From: Bacteroidota bacterium
Lineage (GTDB): Bacteria > Bacteroidota > Ignavibacteria > UBA10030 > UBA8401
Assembly: GCA_030824175.1 (NCBI GenBank)
Contig: JAVBYH010000100.1
Span: 1-6,136, forward strand
Direction of reading: 5' to 3'
Length of the DNA stretch: 6,136 bases
This document shows positions 1 through 3,935 of this stretch, piece by piece (the stretch's first letter is position 1; the number at the start of each line of letters is the position of its first letter). The notes under the pieces are model-generated. The model saw only the letters and a list, made by a program, of their open reading frames with translations. It ran no database searches and was not told where the DNA came from. Position numbers and translations under genes: made by a program.

Positions 1-283
1 AGTTATAATCGTTTTCCGCGGTAAAGCCGACGGCCGGGGACACGGATTCGTTCTGTATCACCGCGGTCGCCTCGGACGTTCCCTCGGCGATGTTCTGAAA
101 CGAGGATTGCTGCCCCGCCGCGACATCGTTGATGTTGATCGTGTTTCCGTCTTTCTGTTTCACCTGCACATTTGCCTTGGTCGGCCGTTCGTTGAGGACA
201 CGCACGCTCGGTGCCTCTTCGGCACAGCCGATCATCATCATGGCAAAGATCGGCAGGAGGAGGAACGAAAAATATTTTTTCAT
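1..283 (-). CDS. Small lipoprotein, possibly DUF4397-like (partial, C-terminus beyond left edge)
   Basis: The first 94 codons of a minus-strand gene are visible and it stays open to the window edge. From the chosen start (MKKYFSFLLL) there is a short basic N-region, a hydrophobic core and a lipobox-like MIGC at residues 17-20, so Cys20 would be lipidated. Met at -3 is not the usual Leu, but Ile-Gly-Cys fits. Mature residues are Ala-Glu-Glu, then a beta-rich hydrophilic segment beginning PSVRVLNERP and containing INDVAAGQQSSF. That pattern (xVRVxN near the start, a later xxAGxxxxF) resembles the DUF4397 beta-sandwich found in many Bacteroidota lipoproteins, but this family guess is tentative. 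An in-frame ATG at 298 (MKEYTM...) is less likely because it lacks a Shine-Dalgarno and would weaken the signal peptide. The start at 283 has only a weak GAAAG about 8 nt upstream. Function unknown; lipoprotein nature is well supported. Confidence 0.75.
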   Translation of the reverse strand, partial: MKKYFSFLLLPIFAMMMIGCAEEAPSVRVLNERPTKANVQVKQKDGNTININDVAAGQQSSFQNIAEGTSEATAVIQNESVSPAVGFTAENDYN

Positions 284-293
284 GGTGTATTCT
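284..293. repeat. Left arm of a 10-bp inverted repeat around the lipoprotein promoter
   Basis: The plus strand reads GGTGTATTCT here, and its exact reverse complement AGAATACACC is at 371-380. This arm lies directly against the lipoprotein start codon and occupies the spacer between the weak ribosome-binding site and the ATG. The match ends at exactly 10 bp on both sides. It could be an operator pair or a stem in read-through mRNA, or chance. Confidence 0.4.
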
Positions 294-343
294 TTCATCG
301 TGCGATTGTCAGTAGAGCCGAATGTCACGTAATTATTTCTGAT

Positions 344-374
344 TAAAGATACTCAATCTGACAAACATCCAGAA
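344..374 (-). promoter_or_regulatory. Putative Bacteroidota-type promoter of the lipoprotein gene
   Basis: Read on the minus strand, 351-344 is TATCTTTA, a 7 of 8 match to the Bacteroidota -7 box TAnnTTTG and identical to the octamer upstream of the VIT/VWA gene. Twenty nucleotides farther upstream (374-372) is TTC, one base off the -33 TTG. Transcription would start near 337, leaving a leader of about 55 nt before the ATG at 283. The imperfect -33 box lowers confidence. Confidence 0.45.
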
Positions 375-380
375 TACACC
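371..380. repeat. Right arm of a 10-bp inverted repeat around the lipoprotein promoter
   Basis: AGAATACACC on the plus strand is the exact reverse complement of 284-293, with 77 bp between the arms. This arm covers the candidate -33 position of the lipoprotein promoter, so a protein bound here could interfere with RNA polymerase. It is upstream of the predicted transcript start and would be in RNA only if transcription reads through from the VIT/VWA gene. Confidence 0.4.
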
Positions 381-419
381 CAAAGGATGAAAGATGGATT
401 AATCCTCCGCACGCCGCAT

Positions 420-2600
420 CTATTTCAGATACATCAGCTTCACCGAGAAGCTCCTCACGGGGGTCGTCAGCACGGCCAGATACATGCCGCTCGCCACCGA
501 CCGTCCACGGTCGTCCGCCCCATCCCACGAGAATTGCGAATACGCATCCGCCGAGAGCGTCGCGACGTCGAAGCCGCGGACGAGCTGGCCCAGCGTGTTA
601 TAGATCTGGAAACGGGCGTCGTGCGCGACGGTCCCATTCGGGAGGCGCACTTTCAGCACCGTCGCTCCGTTGAACGGATTCGGATAGGACAGCACGAGCG
701 AATCGTTCCCGGGGACGAGCGGCCGTTTGGGGGTGTTGACTGCAACCAGTTTCGTCTCGTCCTTGCAACCCGAGCAAGGTTTGAGCGTATCGTTCGGCTC
801 GAGCGCGAGCAGCGCCGTATGGAGGGAGAGCACGCCGTGTTCAAGGCTCAGATCGATGATCGTCTTCGTGAGTGTGTTCGTCACGGGCAGCGCCTCGAGC
901 AGCGCGAGCTGCCGGCCGGCCCAGACGGCCGCGATCGAACTGTCGGATGCGAGGCCGGGGGAATCGTTGACGATCACCTTCTTCGTGATCGTCTGGCCCT
1001 TGTAAATGCCCGCGAGCTCGAGGATGAACGGGAACTGGCCATTGTACTTCCCGACCTGATCCACTGTCGCGCTGAGCGGAAGCTCTCCTCCCGACAGGGA
1101 AATGTTCGTGAGGCGGTTCGCGCAGAAGCCGTTCTCCAGGCGCGTGAGCACGTCGAACGAGGTGATCTTTCCGCGCGCATCCAACAACATGTCGTTCATG
1201 AGCGCCGCGAACGTCGTGTTGTACGTCCTGCCCGACGGCGTGAACATGGAGCGCGTCATCTTCGCGAGATTCTCGTAGAGATAGTCGTTCCCGATGTACG
1301 AGCGGTTGTTGTAGTACGTGTACGTGTAATTGCGCGACACATTGTCTGTCACATAGATCTGCGTGCCGGTTGTGTTCGCCTTCATGATCGCCGCGAGGGC
1401 GGCATTCGCCTGATCGAGCTGTGATACTTTATCCGTGGCCGCGATCAGCCAGAGCGTGCCGGAACCGCCTTGTTCCCTGATGAACGAGAGGCCGTCCGTG
1501 ACGAGGCCGGCGATGTTGTTGCCCGTCTGCATCATCGAGATCGTCACCTTGTTGAACGCCGCTTCCACCGAGGCCGAATCTGCTCCGTACCATCCCGAGG
1601 GACGGACGCGGGCGATCTGCTCTCCGGAGAAGATGAGCATGAACGAATCCCGCGACGTATAGTTGTTCCGGATGAACGATTTCACGGAGGTGATGTACGT
1701 GAGCGTCGATGAGGCCGTCTTCGTCTCGTCGAGTTCGAAGAGGAATGCGGTCTTGACGCCCGTGGTGATGTTGAAGAGCGCCGAGGGGGTGAACATCAGC
1801 TGATAGAAGCCCTCGGAGCCGGCACCGGCAGACTGAAATTTTTTCATCATCACGGAGCCGTTGAAAGCCGACGGGGTCTGGAGTGTCACTCCGGCCGCGA
1901 GTTTGGCCGCCGGGATCTCGCCGTAGAGGAACGGCTTTTGGCTGACCGGGTCGACACGCTGCTGCGCCTCGAACCCGTTGTCGAATTCACCGAATTTCGC
2001 AGACGGAAAATCCTGGTCGGGCCAATAGAAGACGGTAGTCTTGACCGCATTTGCGGAGAGCTTCGGGATCAACGTCGGCAACACTCCGGTCATCATGTCC
2101 TTGGCGGGCGTCATCGGGAGGAGATACGTGATCTTGACCTTCCGCGACTGGTTGCCCTGCATGGGGTAGATACGCAGGATGTAGCGGTTGGCTGTATATT
2201 TCATCAGAAGCGCCGGATCCTTGCGCCGTTTGACGATATTCTCGTAGATTGAGGAGGCGGTCCATTTGTCCAGGAGCACCCCCTTCATGATCGTATTCTC
2301 GTCCATCCAGAGCCAAAGATCGTTCACAACGGCTTCTTTAGGGAGTGGAAAATCCAATTGGATCTCGACGCTGTCGGCTGCGCTGAATCCGAGGCCTCGG
2401 CCGGAAATCGTCAGGTACATCGCGCACTCGAACGAGAGTCCTTTGGGCTTCACGGAAAAGAGTGACTGCTCGATGGTGGCCGTACCGCCCCGCCATGTTT
2501 GCTGCGGATGCTGGACACGGAGATAATCGTAATAACTCTGCGCCTGCAGTACGTTCGAGAACAACAAGGCGAGGAGGAGGGATCGAAGAAGTAGTTTCAT
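420..2600 (-). CDS. Secreted VIT/VWA-like (ITIH-type) protein with T9SS type A C-terminal sorting domain
   Basis: 726 aa. The start at 2600 (MKLLLRSLLL) is chosen over the in-frame Met at 2630 because AAGGA lies 7 nt upstream and it opens a clean signal peptide with likely cleavage after Ala20 (VLQA|Q). Residues about 60-165 form a VIT domain: an LPxxAVVNDLWLWMD-type core, a KxxASSIYENIVKRRKDPALL segment, then RIYPMQ and KVKITYLLPM. Residues about 283-450 resemble a von Willebrand A fold with strands at FLFELDETKT and FMLIFSG, and a later LIAATD. The MIDAS DxSxS reads D291-E-T293-K-T295. Residues 556-602 carry the ITIH-family ending (VWAGRQLALLEAL, then IIDLSLEHGVLSLHTALLALEP). A linker contains Cys609 and Cys612 (CSGC). 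Residues 636-726 are a T9SS sorting domain (YPNPFNG, FQIYNTLGQLV, WDGADDRGRSVASGMYLAVL, SFSVKLMYLK). The protein should therefore cross the inner membrane by Sec and the outer membrane by T9SS, to be surface-attached or released. Adhesion or matrix binding is a family-based inference. The stop is TAG. Confidence 0.9.
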   Translation of the reverse strand: MKLLLRSLLLALLFSNVLQAQSYYDYLRVQHPQQTWRGGTATIEQSLFSVKPKGLSFECAMYLTISGRGLGFSAADSVEIQLDFPLPKEAVVNDLWLWMDENTIMKGVLLDKWTASSIYENIVKRRKDPALLMKYTANRYILRIYPMQGNQSRKVKITYLLPMTPAKDMMTGVLPTLIPKLSANAVKTTVFYWPDQDFPSAKFGEFDNGFEAQQRVDPVSQKPFLYGEIPAAKLAAGVTLQTPSAFNGSVMMKKFQSAGAGSEGFYQLMFTPSALFNITTGVKTAFLFELDETKTASSTLTYITSVKSFIRNNYTSRDSFMLIFSGEQIARVRPSGWYGADSASVEAAFNKVTISMMQTGNNIAGLVTDGLSFIREQGGSGTLWLIAATDKVSQLDQANAALAAIMKANTTGTQIYVTDNVSRNYTYTYYNNRSYIGNDYLYENLAKMTRSMFTPSGRTYNTTFAALMNDMLLDARGKITSFDVLTRLENGFCANRLTNISLSGGELPLSATVDQVGKYNGQFPFILELAGIYKGQTITKKVIVNDSPGLASDSSIAAVWAGRQLALLEALPVTNTLTKTIIDLSLEHGVLSLHTALLALEPNDTLKPCSGCKDETKLVAVNTPKRPLVPGNDSLVLSYPNPFNGATVLKVRLPNGTVAHDARFQIYNTLGQLVRGFDVATLSADAYSQFSWDGADDRGRSVASGMYLAVLTTPVRSFSVKLMYLK

Positions 2601-2607
2601 GAGAAGT

Positions 2608-2612
2608 TCCTT
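2608..2612 (-). promoter_or_regulatory. Ribosome-binding site deciding the VIT/VWA start
   Basis: AAGGA on the minus strand, inside AAAAAGGAAC, sits 7 nt before the ATG at 2600. It falls within the reading frame of the longer alternative starting at 2630, and so argues for the shorter protein that begins directly with the signal peptide. Confidence 0.75.
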
Positions 2613-2661
2613 TTTAGTATGCATCATCACTTACATGTGGCGTCGCGAAAATACGCAACTA

Positions 2662-2692
2662 TAAAGATAACGATTCTCGCGTGAGATTACAA
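2662..2692 (-). promoter_or_regulatory. Bacteroidota-type promoter of the VIT/VWA gene
   Basis: On the minus strand, TTG (2692-2690) is followed by exactly 20 nt and then TATCTTTA (2669-2662). The known Bacteroidota primary-sigma consensus is TTG-N19/20-TAnnTTTG, so this matches with one base off in the -7 box and ideal spacing. Transcription would begin near 2655, giving a leader of about 55 nt. The gene can therefore be transcribed independently of the hydrolase upstream. A small dyad (TCTC, 4 nt, GAGA at 2675-2686) lies in the spacer. Confidence 0.65.
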
Positions 2693-2720
2693 TTCCATCC
2701 GTCTCCCTCTTCATTCGTCA

Positions 2721-3647
2721 TCAGCGGAAGCCGTGCGATTTCATCCACAGCAGGCACGCGGCGGGCCAGCCGGACTCGGTGCCCTTCCCCACGGCGAGGC
2801 CGTATCCGTGTCCGCCCTTTTCGTAGACATGGAGCTCGGCCGGGACGTCGTGCGCCTTGAGCGCGAGGAAATAGTTGATGCTGTTCTGCACGGGCACCGA
2901 CTTGTCGTCCTGGGAATGGACAATGAATGCAGGCGGCGTCATGTTGTCCACCCGGCGTTCGTTTGAAAATTTTTCGACGGTTTCCGGTGCCGGAGACCGG
3001 CCGAGGAGGAAGATTCGCGACCCCTTGTGCGTTATCGCCGAGTCCATCGAGATGACGGGATAGATGAGAATCGAAAAATCGGGGCGTGCGCTCGTCGTGT
3101 CCGCATCATAGACCCGTTCGTTGTACAGCGTCGCCGCGGTCGAGGCGAGGTGGCCGCCGGCTGAAAAGCCCATCACGCCGATCTTCCGTGGATCGATCCC
3201 CCACTCCGCCGCGCGGCGCCGGGTGATGCGTACCGCCTCCTGGACGTCCTGCAGGGGACCGACCGATTTGTGTTCCATGATCGTATCGTTCGGCAGTCTG
3301 TATTTCAGCACGATGCCCGTCACGCCTGCCTCGTTGAACCAGCGCGCGATGTCCGTTCCTTCGTGCTCGAATGCGAGGCGGATGTAGCCGCCGCCGGGAC
3401 AAATGATGACCGCGCTCCCGTTCGCTTTTTCCTTCGGCGCCCGGAACACCTGTATTGTGGGAGTCGACACGTGATGGATGCGCACGAGGCCCGATCCGAT
3501 GGGCAGCGCTCCTTCCACATATTTTTCGGAGGTGATGGCGCCGGGAATTTTCCCCGGCCAGACGTTGAGTGGTTTGTCCTGAGCCGTAGTAGTCATGCGC
3601 GCGAATAGGATAATGAGAAGAATGATGGTGAGCTGCGGTCGTGTCAT
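2721..3647 (-). CDS. Secreted alpha/beta-hydrolase, esterase of the acetyl-esterase / BD-FAE type
   Basis: 308 aa, minus strand, stop TGA. The start at 3647 (MTRPQLTIIL) has AAAGGA 6 nt upstream and opens a signal peptide with likely cleavage after Ala22 (TTTA|QDK). An in-frame ATG at 3695 would put 16 charged residues before it and is disfavoured. The mature protein begins NVWPGKIPGA, typical of secreted esterases of this group. Visible active-site parts are an oxyanion-hole loop CPGGGY (83-88), an EHEG segment (94-97), LKYRLPN (114-120), the nucleophile elbow G160-F-S162-A-G164, the acid Asp248 in DDKSVP, and His280 in GGHGYG. The Ser162-Asp248-His280 triad looks intact. Expected reaction: hydrolysis of carboxylic esters, perhaps acetyl or feruloyl groups on plant polysaccharide, in the periplasm or outside. 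The substrate is not determinable, and no carbohydrate-active neighbour is visible to support it. There is no T9SS tail, so periplasmic location is most likely. Confidence 0.88.
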   Translation of the reverse strand: MTRPQLTIILLIILFARMTTTAQDKPLNVWPGKIPGAITSEKYVEGALPIGSGLVRIHHVSTPTIQVFRAPKEKANGSAVIICPGGGYIRLAFEHEGTDIARWFNEAGVTGIVLKYRLPNDTIMEHKSVGPLQDVQEAVRITRRRAAEWGIDPRKIGVMGFSAGGHLASTAATLYNERVYDADTTSARPDFSILIYPVISMDSAITHKGSRIFLLGRSPAPETVEKFSNERRVDNMTPPAFIVHSQDDKSVPVQNSINYFLALKAHDVPAELHVYEKGGHGYGLAVGKGTESGWPAACLLWMKSHGFR

Positions 3648-3653
3648 GGCTGA

Positions 3654-3659
3654 TCCTTT
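3654..3659 (-). promoter_or_regulatory. Ribosome-binding site deciding the hydrolase start
   Basis: AAAGGA on the minus strand lies 6 nt before the ATG at 3647. It supports the start that begins directly with the signal peptide rather than the ATG codons at 3671 or 3695. Confidence 0.75.
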
Positions 3660-3709
3660 CCGGTCGTTCATGCGGCGTACTGGCGGGTCCATCATACGCG
3701 GTCAACGGC

Positions 3710-3740
3710 ATAATATCGGAAAATTTGTCCTCTGATTCAA
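3710..3740 (-). promoter_or_regulatory. Weak candidate promoter for the hydrolase
   Basis: On the minus strand, TTGAAT (3740-3735) and TATTAT (3715-3710) resemble sigma-70 -35 and -10 boxes but are 19 nt apart, longer than ideal. No TAnnTTTG-type element like those of the other two minus-strand genes was found in this gap. The position, about 63 nt before the ATG, is reasonable. In AT-rich DNA such a match arises easily by chance. Confidence 0.25.
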
Positions 3741-3795
3741 TCGGCGCTCTGCGGGCTGCGACTCTCCGCAATGGTTTTGTCAATAAAATTTGCAT

Positions 3796-3822
3796 TCAAG
3801 TAATTCAATTTTCTGCCGATGA
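3796..3822 (+). promoter_or_regulatory. Putative sigma-28 (FliA) promoter of the chemoreceptor gene
   Basis: TCAAGTAA (3796-3803), then 11 nt, then GCCGATGA (3815-3822). The enterobacterial flagellar sigma-28 consensus is TAAAGTTT-N11-GCCGATAA. The -10 box matches 7 of 8, the -35 box 5 of 8, and the spacing is exact. It points toward a methyl-accepting chemotaxis gene, a classic sigma-28 target. Transcription would begin near 3830, leaving a leader of about 105 nt. Whether this organism's sigma-28 uses the enterobacterial consensus is not known from the sequence. Confidence 0.5.
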
Positions 3823-3923
3823 TACCATAGAATGTAGGCATTTTTTTAAGACTCCACTCTCCTACACGTTCGCCACGCTCATACTCACGTGCGGGACATC
3901 CATTACTCATCACCGTTCTTATC

Positions 3924-3927
3924 GAGG
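3924..3927 (+). promoter_or_regulatory. Ribosome-binding site of the chemoreceptor gene
   Basis: GAGG lies 8 nt before the ATG at 3936. The protein begins MHFLHNLPIHRK followed directly by the first membrane helix, so this start gives the expected short cytoplasmic N-terminus of a chemoreceptor. Confidence 0.65.
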
Positions 3928-3935
3928 CACACGCA

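Larger units (their letters stand above)
3648..3935. other. Divergent intergenic control region between hydrolase and chemoreceptor
   Basis: This 288-bp gap separates two divergently transcribed genes and is visibly more AT-rich than the flanking coding DNA. It holds both ribosome-binding sites, the sigma-28-like promoter, a weak minus-strand promoter candidate and a run of seven T at 3841-3847. No convincing small gene was found here: frames that cross it continue as antisense or shifted reads of the adjacent genes. No strong hairpin was seen. Confidence 0.7.

Noticed and set aside
396..405. Perfect palindrome GGATTAATCC just downstream of the VIT/VWA stop
   Set aside because: It has no loop and no T-run, so it is not a terminator. 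A single 10-bp palindrome without a second copy is not enough to call an operator.
387..1424. 345-codon open frame on the plus strand
   Set aside because: It is fully antisense to the strongly supported VIT/VWA gene. Its translation is Arg/Glu/His-rich with no domain signature, as expected from the complement of GC-rich coding DNA, and it lacks a convincing ribosome-binding site.
2675..2686. Small dyad TCTC-GCGT-GAGA inside the promoter spacer
   Set aside because: A 4-bp arm is too short to separate from chance, although its position between the -33 and -7 boxes was noted.
3106..3795. 229-codon open frame on the minus strand
   Set aside because: It overlaps the hydrolase gene in another frame. 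Its translation is an Arg/His/Pro-rich shadow with no recognisable motif, while the hydrolase frame has a complete triad and signal peptide.
3814..3847. Possible intrinsic terminator: TGCC ... GGCA followed by seven T
   Set aside because: The stem is only 4 bp with a 19-nt loop and mismatches inside. No plus-strand gene ends upstream, and it overlaps the better-supported sigma-28-like promoter.
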